Shown here in pieces: positions 9,444 to 18,532 of a stretch of 64,000 nt of DNA. Every line of letters begins with the position of its first letter. Position 1 is the stretch's first letter. A program made the translations under genes and the position numbers. The DNA is taken from assembly GCA_964473555.1 (NCBI GenBank), contig CAYYPL010000010.1, positions 1 to 64,000 on the forward strand, written 5' to 3'. Origin of the DNA: UBA11400 sp964473555 (GTDB taxonomy: Bacteria > Bacteroidota > Rhodothermia > Balneolales > HLUCCA01). The notes under the pieces are model-generated. The model saw only the letters and a program-made list of their open reading frames with translations. It searched no databases and was not told the origin of the DNA.

Positions 9444-10177
9444 GTTTGGTCCGTGTTTTACCCGTTTTATTGCTTCAGGATGGCGGATTGGTCAAAACAA
9501 GAGCCTTTAAGGATCCGGTATATCTGGGTGATCCCATTAACGCTGTTCGAATCTTCAATGAAAAAGAAGTGGATGAGCTGGTTCTACTGGATATCAGTGC
9601 TACTCGGGAACAGCGTGAGCCCGATTATGATGCAATCAGAGATATCGTTAGTGAAAGTTTTATGCCGATTGGATATGGAGGCGGGATCAAATCTTTAGAC
9701 CACATTCAAAAACTGTATCAAACCGGAGTAGAAAAGATGATCATCAACAGTGCATCTTTCGACTTTAATCTGATTTCGAACGCAGCCGCTAAGTACGGGA
9801 ATCAGGCTGTGACGGTAAGCATTGACGTAAGAAAAGGATTCTTTGGAGGGTACGCCGTGTACACCCATAATGGCACTCAGAAACACAAGGTCGCTCCTGA
9901 CGCATTTGCAAAGCAGCTGGTAGAAGCTGGAGCGGGTGAACTGATCATACAATCGATTGATCGGGAGGGGAGTATGGAAGGGTACGACCTGGACCTGGTT
10001 CGACTCGTTGCAGATGCTGTGGATGTTCCCGTGGTAGCCAGTGGGGGCGCAGGGTCGCCAGAGCATTTAAGGCAGGCCTTGAGCGAAGGGCACGCTTCTG
10101 CTGTGGCAGCTGGCAGTATGTTCGTGTTCAAAGGGAAGCACCGCGCGGTATTGATATCCTACACGAGCCTTCCATGA
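9440..10177 (+). CDS. hisF: HisF-like cyclase subunit lacking the first catalytic Asp (sugar amidation)
   Basis: A 245-residue (beta-alpha)8 barrel protein of the HisF family, starting at GTG 9440 inside the hisH stop. The phosphate-binding ends GYGGGIKS and VASGGAGSPEH and the second-Asp strand VSIDVRKG are present. However, the strand that in true HisF reads LDVKDG reads LLLQDG here, so the catalytic Asp equivalent to Asp11 of Thermotoga HisF is a Leu. This agrees with a partner that channels ammonia from HisH rather than making imidazole-glycerol phosphate. Its stop overlaps the next ATG (ATGA). Confidence 0.88.
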   Translation: MSLVRVLPVLLLQDGGLVKTRAFKDPVYLGDPINAVRIFNEKEVDELVLLDISATREQREPDYDAIRDIVSESFMPIGYGGGIKSLDHIQKLYQTGVEKMIINSASFDFNLISNAAAKYGNQAVTVSIDVRKGFFGGYAVYTHNGTQKHKVAPDAFAKQLVEAGAGELIIQSIDREGSMEGYDLDLVRLVADAVDVPVVASGGAGSPEHLRQALSEGHASAVAAGSMFVFKGKHRAVLISYTSLP

Positions 10178-11157
10178 TCTCGATCGTAGTACCCTTTTTC
10201 AACAGTGTACGGTTTCTGCAAGAAACCCTCGATTCCCTTCGAGAACAAACCTTTGGGGACTGGGAGTGTCTGCTTGTGGACGATGGATCGACCGATGGCA
10301 GTGAGCGTATCGCCCAATCGGCTCAGGAACTGGACCCGAGATTTCGGTATCATGTGAATCCGAACAAGGAACGCGGAGTATCCGCTTCCCGAAATCTGGG
10401 GATCAGTCTCGCAACAGGCCACTACCTGATGTTTCTCGACTCTGACGATCTCCTTGAACCCAATGCCCTAGAATCCAGATTGAGTGTGATGCAAAACAAC
10501 CCGGAGCTCGACATGGCCTTCTTTCAGGTTCAGGCATTTGGACTTGAATCGTTTCGGTTTACACCCGAATTGGATGACTACCTGGAATCCTTTTTGCGCT
10601 TCGAATTCCCTTTTCAAACCTCGTCCTCATTCTGGAAGACGTCATTTGTACGCTCACTAAAGGGATTCAGAACCGACATGACCCATCTTGAAGATCCCGA
10701 GTTTCATATGCAAGCCCTGGCCGTAAATCCGAGGTACATCGTATTGCCTCACTCCGATCCTGATGTTCGCTACCGAGTCTGGAAAACCAAGTCTACCGTT
10801 CTTTCCGACTCACTGGTCTCTGAAATCAGATCCTATGTGGTCTATCTGAAATCTGCGCTCGACATCAGCGACCGAACCGGCCATCCCAGGAACGGACTCA
10901 CTAGAGGTCTATATCTCATGCTTATGCGCATACGATGGGCATACAATGATGAGATCTCCGAATCTATCAGGCAGGCCATAGCGTTACTAACCCTTCATCA
11001 GGTACTCTCAACGTCGACTTCCGGAAGACTCCTGTCGTTGTTAAACCGAGTTGACCCAAAGCGCCCAAGATGGCAACTGGAACTCATGGCTACGCGCTTG
11101 AGTCCAAAAGAACATATCAAAGCATACACCAGTGCACTATCAGACCGATTAAAATGA
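10174..11157 (+). CDS. Glycosyltransferase family 2
   Basis: A 327-residue GT-A transferase. ISIVVPFFNSVRFLQETLDSL, VDDGSTDGSERI (near residue 37), SASRNLGISLATGHYLMFLDSDDLL (DSDD near 90) and HLEDPEFHMQALAV form the standard GT2 order. It overlaps hisF by ATGA and the following amidotransferase by ATGA, so the three are translated as a coupled unit. The acceptor is unknown. Confidence 0.9.
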   Translation: MISIVVPFFNSVRFLQETLDSLREQTFGDWECLLVDDGSTDGSERIAQSAQELDPRFRYHVNPNKERGVSASRNLGISLATGHYLMFLDSDDLLEPNALESRLSVMQNNPELDMAFFQVQAFGLESFRFTPELDDYLESFLRFEFPFQTSSSFWKTSFVRSLKGFRTDMTHLEDPEFHMQALAVNPRYIVLPHSDPDVRYRVWKTKSTVLSDSLVSEIRSYVVYLKSALDISDRTGHPRNGLTRGLYLMLMRIRWAYNDEISESIRQAIALLTLHQVLSTSTSGRLLSLLNRVDPKRPRWQLELMATRLSPKEHIKAYTSALSDRLK

Positions 11158-12296
11158 CAAAAAACTCAACTACGCACTCGTATCAAATCTGCACCCGATG
11201 TATCATGGACACCACAGACCCAGACATCATGTTTGATGAGCAGGGAGTTTGTCAGCACTGTCACAGATACGATGTAGAGTTACCCAAACGCGTTTTTCAC
11301 GGTGAAGAAGGCAAAAATCGACTTAAAAAGCTGGTTGATACCATTACATCAACGGGAAGAAACAAAGAGTATGACTGTATCATTGGAGTGAGTGGTGGTG
11401 TAGATTCAACCTACGTTGCCTACCTGACCAAACAGCTTGGACTTCGACCTTTGGCTGTTCACTTCGACAATGGATGGAACTCTGAGTTAGCCGTAAGCAA
11501 CATCGAAAAAACGCTCGACAAACTGGGCATTGACCTGTACACCTACGTCATGGACTGGCCGTCGTTCAAGAACCTGCAGATGTCTTTTTTGAAAGCCTCA
11601 ACTCCTGACGGTGAGATTCCAACTGATCATGCCATCAATGCGTTATTATTTCAGGAGGCGTCTAAACGAGGTATCAAGTACATCATCAGTGGCATGAATT
11701 TCGCGACTGAATCGATGTCGGTACCCGCCTGGTCCTATGGACATTCAGACTGGAAGTACATCCGGTCAGTTCATAAGCAGTTCGGAACATCTGATCTGAA
11801 GAAATACCCACACTTTACATTCCTGGACCTGTTTCGATGGAATGTGCTGCAACGCATTCAGGTAGTTTCTGTGCTCAATTATGTTGATTACAACAAGGAG
11901 CAAGCGATGCGTACGCTGCAGGAAGAACTTGGATGGATTTACTACGGTGGGAAGCATTACGAGTCGGTGTACACGCGATTCTATCAGGGATACGTATTAC
12001 CAAAAAAATTTAACATCGACAAGCGCAAGGGGCACTTGTCTGATTTGATCCGATCCGGGCAGATATCCCGTGATGAAGCGCTCCAAAAAATGGATGAACC
12101 GGGTTATGATGACACACTGCTTCGACAAGACAAAAATTTCGTAATCAAGAAATTTGGTGTTACAGAGGCAGAATTTGAGGCACTTCTGACTGCCCCACCA
12201 AATACTTTCCGGGATTATCCGAATCAATATACAACGGTGCAGAATTTGAAGAAAGTCGTGAATATGCTAAGGACCAAAGGATGGTATTCGAAGTAA
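11154..12296 (+). CDS. N-acetyl sugar amidotransferase (WbpG/WbuX family)
   Basis: About 380 residues from ATG 11154, which overlaps the preceding stop by ATGA; a longer in-frame start at 11070 is less likely. The N-terminus carries two Cys pairs, CTRC and CQHC, that suggest a zinc site. The ATP-binding PP-loop IGVSGGVDSTYVAY follows near residue 77. This family adenylates the acetamido carbonyl of a nucleotide-linked sugar and, with ammonia from HisH/HisF, makes an acetamidino group. All three subunits are present here within 3.5 kb, with one GT2 gene between hisF and this gene. Confidence 0.9.
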   Translation: MTKNSTTHSYQICTRCIMDTTDPDIMFDEQGVCQHCHRYDVELPKRVFHGEEGKNRLKKLVDTITSTGRNKEYDCIIGVSGGVDSTYVAYLTKQLGLRPLAVHFDNGWNSELAVSNIEKTLDKLGIDLYTYVMDWPSFKNLQMSFLKASTPDGEIPTDHAINALLFQEASKRGIKYIISGMNFATESMSVPAWSYGHSDWKYIRSVHKQFGTSDLKKYPHFTFLDLFRWNVLQRIQVVSVLNYVDYNKEQAMRTLQEELGWIYYGGKHYESVYTRFYQGYVLPKKFNIDKRKGHLSDLIRSGQISRDEALQKMDEPGYDDTLLRQDKNFVIKKFGVTEAEFEALLTAPPNTFRDYPNQYTTVQNLKKVVNMLRTKGWYSK

Positions 12297-12562
12297 ACCC
12301 TGCACCGAATAGAGACGAGAGACGAGAGACGAGGGATGAGGGACGAGGGAACCATAACGCGCAAAGCGCTACATAACCCATAACCCATCTTGCTCTTTAA
12401 CTCAATTCATATTGCAATTTTTAAGCGCAAAAGATGTAATTCGCCATGAAATCACAGAGTTTTGAGCTATATTCCTTTGACAGTAGGTTGGTGATTGACC
12501 ACCGGACCCACAATCTGCACGGCTGATTCAGCCATAAACTATTCATAGATGATTACACTCCA
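12297..12562. repeat. Heptamer array and CATAAC hairpin words
   Basis: No gene in this 266-bp gap. Bases 12311-12350 are consecutive 7-bp words of the form AGRGAYG in unbroken phase. They are followed by the words CATAAC-GCGC-AAA-GCGC-TACATAACCC, in which GCGC-AAA-GCGC (12359-12369) is a small perfect hairpin with a triloop. The CATAAC words recur at 13892-13978 and, inverted, at 15509-15540. The remaining 150 bp are AT-richer and may hold the promoter of the next gene. Confidence 0.8.
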
Positions 12563-13888
12563 ATGTTGCAGGCTTTTTTGGACAAATATCAGCAAAAACC
12601 AGTTCAGGAGCATGCTAACTCTGTCCTTAGTTCGATTCCAGCTCCTAAAGTCAGTGTCTGGTTAGTTACATACAACCAGATCAGGTACATCACCCAGGCC
12701 ATTGACTCGGTATTGATGCAGCAAACCAACTTTGATTTTGAAATCATTCTTGGCGACGATGATTCCAATGACGGGACCCGCGAGCTTTGCATTTCATATG
12801 CCAACAGGTATCCTGAAAAGATCAGATTGTTCCTTCACCATCGTGCCAATGCCACACCCATTGCAGGAGATATTCCCAATCCGAATTTTCAGGGAGTATA
12901 CAACTGGTATCAGTGTAGAGGAGAATATATTGCAACGCTGGAAGGTGATGATTTCTGGACTGATCCATTCAAACTTCAAAAACAGGTTGATTTTTTGGAT
13001 ACGCATGCTGGGTACACCGGAGTATGCACCAATTTCGCCGTATGCAACCAAAATGGTGTAATCACCAAACCAGTCAAGTACGAACGAATCCTATATCCTG
13101 ATTTTGCATTACCATACAAACTTAAATTTCACACCATATCCAGAACGCTGGTATGCATGTACCGAAATCTTGAGGTCGTCAAACTGGAACTCCCGCATCT
13201 GGCCCACGCTCCGTTTTTGGACAAGATCATATTGGTTTTGATGTCTCAAAGAGGTCCAATACGTTGTTTGGAGGATAATACGGCTACATTTCGTGCTGGT
13301 GTTGGATATTTTTCACCACAACGATCCAAAATAGGTCTGGTGCAGCGCCAGGCTCAATGGCAGATATTGGCAGACCATTTTCAGGGTTCTCCCTGGATAA
13401 ATTTAGCCCTGGCCGAACTTCATGCCATACGGGTGAATAAGGTGCTCAAAGGGAGATGGATCACAGCGGTTCGGGTCTGGATCAAAAATTTGATTCCAAT
13501 CACCCGAGACAAACATTTCAGCTGGAAATGGTACCTGAGACTTAGGATCCTGGGCGAACTTCGCGTACCCATGAGCTGGTATGCGTGCAATCCGCAGAAG
13601 CTGAGCACACTGTCCGGATCCATAATCGCATATAAAAAAGATCTCCCGGAAATGGTTCAACAAGCCAGAAAACGACTCGAATCGGGTAGAGAAGAGGTTA
13701 TTGAAGTCACGGTTGCAAAGCATTCGTTGAATCTGCTTTCGGCGTGGAAATGGCTTCCTGTAGCTTATTTTGATCTGGGACTTCGATACATCGGATTCAA
13801 GAAATCCGGGAAGAATACGACCACATTAGTATTTGTCCGCGAAGGATCAACAGCAGAAAAAGGGTTATGGACCAGCGCATCAGGGTGA
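12563..13888 (+). CDS. Glycosyltransferase family 2 with C-terminal extension
   Basis: A 441-residue protein. The N-terminal GT-A domain has VSVWLVTYNQIRYITQAIDSVL, ILGDDDSNDGT (near residue 75), and GEYIATLEGDDFWTDPFKLQKQ (EGDD near 126), the pattern of a GT2 subgroup also seen at 30236 in this window. The last 150 residues form a basic extension with a short hydrophobic helix and no motif I recognise. The gene stands alone between two repeat gaps. Confidence 0.85.
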   Translation: MLQAFLDKYQQKPVQEHANSVLSSIPAPKVSVWLVTYNQIRYITQAIDSVLMQQTNFDFEIILGDDDSNDGTRELCISYANRYPEKIRLFLHHRANATPIAGDIPNPNFQGVYNWYQCRGEYIATLEGDDFWTDPFKLQKQVDFLDTHAGYTGVCTNFAVCNQNGVITKPVKYERILYPDFALPYKLKFHTISRTLVCMYRNLEVVKLELPHLAHAPFLDKIILVLMSQRGPIRCLEDNTATFRAGVGYFSPQRSKIGLVQRQAQWQILADHFQGSPWINLALAELHAIRVNKVLKGRWITAVRVWIKNLIPITRDKHFSWKWYLRLRILGELRVPMSWYACNPQKLSTLSGSIIAYKKDLPEMVQQARKRLESGREEVIEVTVAKHSLNLLSAWKWLPVAYFDLGLRYIGFKKSGKNTTTLVFVREGSTAEKGLWTSASG

Positions 13889-13984
13889 GCCGCAACCCAT
13901 AACGCACGCAGTGCTACATAACCCATCACGTTACAAAGCAACACATCACAACGCAAAGCGCCACATAACATCCATTACTAAATC
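13889..13984. repeat. CATAAC hairpin-word repeat
   Basis: The gap before cysQ is made almost wholly of degenerate copies of CATAACCC/ACATCAC words joined by short inverted repeats, including GCAC-GCA-GTGC at 13904-13914 and a related AACGCAAAGCGCC block near 13950. The same words are at 12351-12391 and, in reverse orientation, at 15509-15540. Confidence 0.75.
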
Positions 13985-14776
13985 ATGCTCCAAAACATAA
14001 TCCGTATTGCCCGTGAAGCCGGTGAAATCATCCTGCAGCATTACCATTCCGGCACCGAAGTCGACCATAAATCGGATACTTCTCCGCTCACGATCGCCGA
14101 TCTGGAGTCGAATACCTACATTCGCGAGCGCCTTGAGGCGCTAACTCCCGAAATTCCGATCATCAGTGAGGAAACCGTTCCAGAATCGTTTGAACTTCGA
14201 AACTCATGGGATACCTTCTGGCTGGTCGATCCACTCGATGGGACCAAGGAGTTTGTCAAAAAAACAGGCGAATTTACCGTCAATATCGGACTCATATCAG
14301 GTGGAGTTCCGGTTCTTGGAGTCATTCATGTACCCGTTTTGGGACAAACGTACTTTGCAGCTGACGGACAAGCGGGATGGGAATCACATAGTGAACATCC
14401 ACAGCATCAGGTTCTTCACGTTCGTGAACTCAACACGGCCACAATCGATATCGTTGCCAGTCGGGATCATGCCGGACCACAAGTGAAAGCACTGGCTGAC
14501 CAACTGCCCCAGGCTGGATTCAAATCCATGGGAAGTTCCCTGAAGTTTTGTCTGGTCGCATCCGGTGAAGCGGATGTATACCTTCGTGATGTTCCGACCA
14601 TGGAATGGGATACGGCCGCGGCACATGCGATCCTCAGAGCAGCCGGAGGTGAAATATACACCCTCGATGGAAACGTTTTGACCTACAACAAAGAGTCACT
14701 GCGGAACCCATCGATCATCAGTGTAGGTGCGGATCATGGGTTTTTCCTGTCGAAACTTACTGAGCTGGTAACTTGA
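13985..14776 (+). CDS. cysQ: 3'(2'),5'-bisphosphate nucleotidase CysQ
   Basis: A 263-residue inositol-monophosphatase superfamily protein. The metal-binding ISEET (near residue 60), the WLVDPLDGTKEF signature (near 80-91) and WDTAAAHAILRAAGG (near 202) are all present, and the length is that of CysQ. CysQ hydrolyses PAP, the inhibitory by-product of sulfotransferases, to AMP. Its place directly before a sulfotransferase gene and the PAPS synthesis genes supports PAP recycling during polysaccharide sulfation. Confidence 0.93.
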   Translation: MLQNIIRIAREAGEIILQHYHSGTEVDHKSDTSPLTIADLESNTYIRERLEALTPEIPIISEETVPESFELRNSWDTFWLVDPLDGTKEFVKKTGEFTVNIGLISGGVPVLGVIHVPVLGQTYFAADGQAGWESHSEHPQHQVLHVRELNTATIDIVASRDHAGPQVKALADQLPQAGFKSMGSSLKFCLVASGEADVYLRDVPTMEWDTAAAHAILRAAGGEIYTLDGNVLTYNKESLRNPSIISVGADHGFFLSKLTELVT

Positions 14777-14779
14777 ATT

Positions 14780-15508
14780 GTGGACTTGATGGGGTTTTCT
14801 GAAAAACCACAGTACCATATGATTAAACGAATTGTAAGTCATATCAGAGGACTCAAGTTTCGTATCGTCCGACTGTGGAAACTCACATTCTATCCCCGGA
14901 ATCCAAAGATTTTCATTGTTGGATTTGGAAGGACTGGTACCACTTCACTCAAGCACACCTTTGAAGATATGGGTTACCTGGTTGGGGACCAGCATCGGGC
15001 AGAGCGGCTCATCAAAGAATATCAGAGTTCGAATTTCGACCCAATTATTGACTATTGTACATCTGCGCGGGTATTTCAGGATACCCCATTCAGTCTCCCG
15101 AACACATGGAAATACCTGGAAAATGCCTATCCCGATGCAAAATTCATTCTTACAATTCGTGATAGTGCTGAGCATTGGTTTGGATCATTGGTGGCGTATA
15201 AGGAACTGAAATTTGGTGGACAACTCCCCAATGTGCATCAACTCAAAAACTCGGTGTACAACTGGAAAGGCTGGTATTGGGATGTTCACGTTGCCCAGCA
15301 TGGTCCTGACGAGTCTGACATTTGGAACCCAGGAATGTGGATGTCCCTGTATGAACAACATAATCAGGATGTCATCAACCATTTCAAGAATCAACCTGGC
15401 CGATTATTGGTGCTGAATTTAAGGGATGCGGATGCTTTTGAGCAGTTTACACGGTTTTTAGGTGTTAAAACATCCGCTACCGGATTTCCACATTTGAACA
15501 GGTCTTGA
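14780..15508 (+). CDS. Sulfotransferase family protein
   Basis: A 242-residue protein starting at GTG 14780, four bases after cysQ; ATG codons at 14789 and 14819 are possible later starts. The PAPS 5'-phosphosulfate loop reads FIVGFGRTGTTSLKHTF (near residue 50) and the 3'-phosphate site LTIRDSAEHWFGSL (near 125). This fits the Sulfotransfer_4-like group. It probably moves sulfate from PAPS to a sugar or lipid. Coupling to cysQ places product removal and transfer in one transcript. Confidence 0.82.
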   Translation: MDLMGFSEKPQYHMIKRIVSHIRGLKFRIVRLWKLTFYPRNPKIFIVGFGRTGTTSLKHTFEDMGYLVGDQHRAERLIKEYQSSNFDPIIDYCTSARVFQDTPFSLPNTWKYLENAYPDAKFILTIRDSAEHWFGSLVAYKELKFGGQLPNVHQLKNSVYNWKGWYWDVHVAQHGPDESDIWNPGMWMSLYEQHNQDVINHFKNQPGRLLVLNLRDADAFEQFTRFLGVKTSATGFPHLNRS

Positions 15509-15633
15509 GTTATGGGTTATGTAGCGCTTCGTGTTATGTGTTGTGAATCAGATGGTTCATAGCTTTAGCAGAGCCCCACTTCCTACTCCCCACTTCCTAC
15601 TCCCCACTTCCTACTCCCCACTTCCTCAAAAAA
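15509..15633. repeat. Inverted CATAAC words and 14-bp tandem repeat
   Basis: Bases 15509-15540 are the reverse complement of the CATAAC-hairpin-ACATAACCC word found at 12351 and 13892. Bases 15574-15628 are nearly four tandem copies of a 14-bp unit built of the 7-bp words CCCCACT and TCCTACT. No gene is seen. The array ends 6 bp before the SLC13 start codon. Confidence 0.85.
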
Positions 15634-17418
15634 ATGCCCATTGAAGCAATCTTAACCATCATCACCATTCTGACCGTACTGGTAGCCCTGTTCAAAGAGG
15701 TTACCCGTCCGGATGTGATCTTTATTGCCGGACTGCTGTTCCTGATGGTCACCGGAGTACTGACTCCGAATCAGGCGTTCAGCGGATTCGCTAATCCAGC
15801 GGTGTTTACGGTCGGGGCACTTTTTGTGGTTGCCGCGGGAATACAACGTACCCGGGCACTTGGATTTCTCGATAAGCTCGTATTTAACGAGGCGTTTTCG
15901 GTGCGGACTGTTCTGATCCGTATGATGGGTTCAACCGCAGCCATGAGTGCCTTTCTGAACAATACACCGATTGTGGCCATGCTGATTCCACAGGTCCAGC
16001 AATGGTCCGAACGAACAGGAATATCAGCCTCCAAACTACTGATTCCACTATCCTATGCAGCGATCGTGGGTGGGGTGATTACCCTGATCGGGACCTCTAC
16101 CAATATCATCGTTTCGGGGATGCTGGAACAACGGGGTATAGAGCCACTTGGACTCTTCGAATTGACCTGGATTGGTCTTCCGGCAGCAGTAGCTCTTGTG
16201 ATATGGTTTGCCGCAGTTGGACACAGTATGTTGCCCAATCGTTCTATTGCTGCAGAAACCGTTTCCGCTTCCGGTGATACGCAAGCAAACGGCTCCACCT
16301 ATCAGATGGATCTTAAAGTGGGAGAAAGCTCCGAGCTGATTGGTAAAACCGTTGACACAGCAGGACTTCGTGGTCTCAGCAATGCCTTTTTGATCCACGT
16401 CCACCGCCACGGACGCACTATTGGTCCCATCGGACCCCATTTTATCCTGGAAACAGGTGATATACTCACTTTTATCGGGGATGTGAAAGCGATTGATGAA
16501 CTCAGTGTTCGTAAGGGTCTGAGCCGCGGGACTCCCATACTCGACGCAACCGAACCAGATTTGCCTCTTTTTGAGGCGGTAGTTGCACCTACATCCATCA
16601 TGATTGGCAAAACACTCAAACAAATTCAATTCAGAGAGCGGTATCATGCCGTGGTAATCGGAATACAGCGTCAGAGCAAACAGATCCGTGGGGCACTTGG
16701 AAATGTACCCATCGAGGCGGGTGATTTGCTCCTCATCGAATCTAAATCCGGATTCGATGAAACGGCGAACAATGATAAGGACAATTTTTACCTGGTCACT
16801 CGCAAGGGATCCAGACAGCTTCCTGTCGACAGCAAAGCTACTTTGTCTCTGATAATTACCCTGTTGATGATCTTTGTTGCCACTTTGGAACTCATTCCAA
16901 TAGTAACGGCAGCCATGATCGCGGCGGGAGTCATGATTTACACGGGGTGTGTGAAAAAAGGTCAGATCATGGCCTCGCTAAACCTACCCATTCTTCTGGT
17001 TATTGCCTCAGCAATCGGTCTGGGACAAGCCATCGAAACCACAGGTCTGGCCCTGGTTGCAGCCGATGGAATCAACTCGGTTACTGCTCTATATGGTCCG
17101 ATCGCTGTCATCGCCGGAATCTATATCCTCACCAATATTCTTACGGAACTGATTACCAACAACGCAGCAGCCGTACTGATGCTTCCCATAGCACTCGCTT
17201 TAGGGATAGAAACCGGAATCACGCCACATGCCATGGCTATTACGGTAGCCATAGCAGCTTCGGCCAGTTTTCTCACCCCAATCGGATACCAGACCAATCT
17301 CATGGTGATGGGAGCCGGACGGTACCGATTCAAAGATTACATCAAAGCAGGCTTTCCCGTTACCCTTTTGTTGATGATAATCACTATCTTTATGGTTCAT
17401 TTTATCTGGAACAGTTGA
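15634..17418 (+). CDS. SLC13-family permease with TrkA-C domains (probable sulfate importer)
   Basis: A 594-residue inner-membrane protein. Two blocks of five to six membrane segments (residues 1-200 and 405-594) flank two soluble RCK_C/TrkA-C domains (about 225-295 and 315-390). SNTxI motifs typical of the SLC13 anion:sodium symporters are seen as LNNTPIVAMLIP and STNIIVSG in the first half and ITNNAAAVLMLP and TPIGYQTNLMV in the second. Its place directly upstream of cysD and cysNC points to sulfate as substrate; dicarboxylate cannot be excluded by sequence alone. Confidence 0.88.
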   Translation: MPIEAILTIITILTVLVALFKEVTRPDVIFIAGLLFLMVTGVLTPNQAFSGFANPAVFTVGALFVVAAGIQRTRALGFLDKLVFNEAFSVRTVLIRMMGSTAAMSAFLNNTPIVAMLIPQVQQWSERTGISASKLLIPLSYAAIVGGVITLIGTSTNIIVSGMLEQRGIEPLGLFELTWIGLPAAVALVIWFAAVGHSMLPNRSIAAETVSASGDTQANGSTYQMDLKVGESSELIGKTVDTAGLRGLSNAFLIHVHRHGRTIGPIGPHFILETGDILTFIGDVKAIDELSVRKGLSRGTPILDATEPDLPLFEAVVAPTSIMIGKTLKQIQFRERYHAVVIGIQRQSKQIRGALGNVPIEAGDLLLIESKSGFDETANNDKDNFYLVTRKGSRQLPVDSKATLSLIITLLMIFVATLELIPIVTAAMIAAGVMIYTGCVKKGQIMASLNLPILLVIASAIGLGQAIETTGLALVAADGINSVTALYGPIAVIAGIYILTNILTELITNNAAAVLMLPIALALGIETGITPHAMAITVAIAASASFLTPIGYQTNLMVMGAGRYRFKDYIKAGFPVTLLLMIITIFMVHFIWNS

Positions 17419-17437
17419 TTCCAAAATCAGTCGAAAC

Positions 17438-18334
17438 ATGTCCAATACACACTTACAGATTCTCGAAAACGAAGCTATTCACGTGATGCGAGAGGTAGCG
17501 GCGCAGTTTGAACGGCCCGCATTGCTCTTTTCCGGAGGGAAAGACTCCATCGTGATGGTCCATCTGGCTAGAAAAGCATTTTATCCGGCGCGCATTCCAT
17601 TTCCGCTGATTCACATCGATACCGGACACAACTTCCCCGAAACCATCGAGTTTCGTGACTGGCTGGTGAAGGAAACCGGTGCCAAACTCATTGTTGGACA
17701 CGTCCAGGACAGCATTAACGAAGGTAAGGCAGTCGAAGAAACCGGACCGGAAGCCAGCCGAAATGGACTCCAGACCGTAACCTTACTCGACACGCTGAAG
17801 AGTAACCAGATCGATGCCGCTCTGGGTGGCGGTCGGCGTGACGAAGAAAAAGCCCGAGCTAAAGAACGATTCTTCTCTCATCGGGATATTTTCGGACAAT
17901 GGGATCCAAAGAACCAGCGTCCGGAGTTGTGGAATCTGTACAACGGCAAGAAGAATCAGGGCGAGCAGTTCCGTGTGTTCCCGATATCCAATTGGACCGA
18001 AATGGATGTCTGGCAGTACATCGCATTGGAACACATCGCCATACCAAGTATCTATTTTGCACACAAACGCAAAGTATTCAATCGACGCGGAACCTGGCTC
18101 GACGACAACGATTTCATCCAGCGCTATCCGGATGAGCAGCCCGAGGAGATGACCGTTCGATTCCGGACCATCGGAGATGCAACGTGTACAGGAGCCGTTT
18201 TATCCAGAGCTTCGAGTCTGGACGAAATCATTCAGGAAGTTGCCGCTGCGCGGCAGACCGAACGCGGGAACCGTCACGACGACAAGCGCTCCGAAACCGC
18301 CATGGAAGACCGCAAACGAGCTGGATATTTTTAG
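17438..18334 (+). CDS. cysD: Sulfate adenylyltransferase subunit 2 (CysD)
   Basis: A 298-residue PP-loop ATP pyrophosphatase. SGGKDS is at residues 32-37, DTGHNFPE follows near 68, GGRRDEEKARAKERFFSHRD near 128 and NWTEMDVWQYI near 186, all standard CysD features. With CysN it makes adenosine phosphosulfate from ATP and sulfate, driven by GTP hydrolysis. It lies 19 bp after the permease. A repeat gap of 198 bp separates it from cysNC. Confidence 0.96.
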   Translation: MSNTHLQILENEAIHVMREVAAQFERPALLFSGGKDSIVMVHLARKAFYPARIPFPLIHIDTGHNFPETIEFRDWLVKETGAKLIVGHVQDSINEGKAVEETGPEASRNGLQTVTLLDTLKSNQIDAALGGGRRDEEKARAKERFFSHRDIFGQWDPKNQRPELWNLYNGKKNQGEQFRVFPISNWTEMDVWQYIALEHIAIPSIYFAHKRKVFNRRGTWLDDNDFIQRYPDEQPEEMTVRFRTIGDATCTGAVLSRASSLDEIIQEVAAARQTERGNRHDDKRSETAMEDRKRAGYF

Positions 18335-18532
18335 CCCTCAGGCGAACAAAGTTCGCCCGAGGGGGATAAGAGATAACAGAAAAGAGATAACGGAAAACAG
18401 TGTACGGAGTACAGTAAACAGAAAAGAGATAACAGATAAGAGAAAAGAGATAAGAGAAAAGGGAGAAAAGATGTACGAAATTCTCTTTTCTGTTTTCTCT
18501 TATCTGTTTTCTAGAATTACGAAGTAATTTTT
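18335..18532. repeat. Hairpins and two-orientation heptamer array between cysD and cysNC
   Basis: The gap starts with a strong hairpin, GGCGAAC-AAA-GTTCGCC at 18341-18357 with outer CCCTC/GAGGG, directly after the cysD stop; it lacks a T-run. Bases 18369-18466 are 14 words of 7 bp, mostly AGAGATA and ACAGAAA types. After two less regular words, bases 18481-18515 hold five words of the reverse-complement type (TTCTCTT, TTCTGTT) in the same 7-bp phase, so the two arms can pair. A third hairpin, AATTAC-GAA-GTAATT, is at 18515-18529, 3 bp before the cysNC ATG. Confidence 0.88.

Noticed and set aside
8799..10177. Part of a histidine operon
   Set aside because: HisH and HisF are present but no other his gene; the WbpG-like neighbour and the lost Asp in HisF point to sugar amidation.
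18335..18363. Rho-independent terminator after cysD
   Set aside because: The stem is strong but no T-run follows, and cysNC must be expressed with cysD; it belongs to the hairpin-word family instead.
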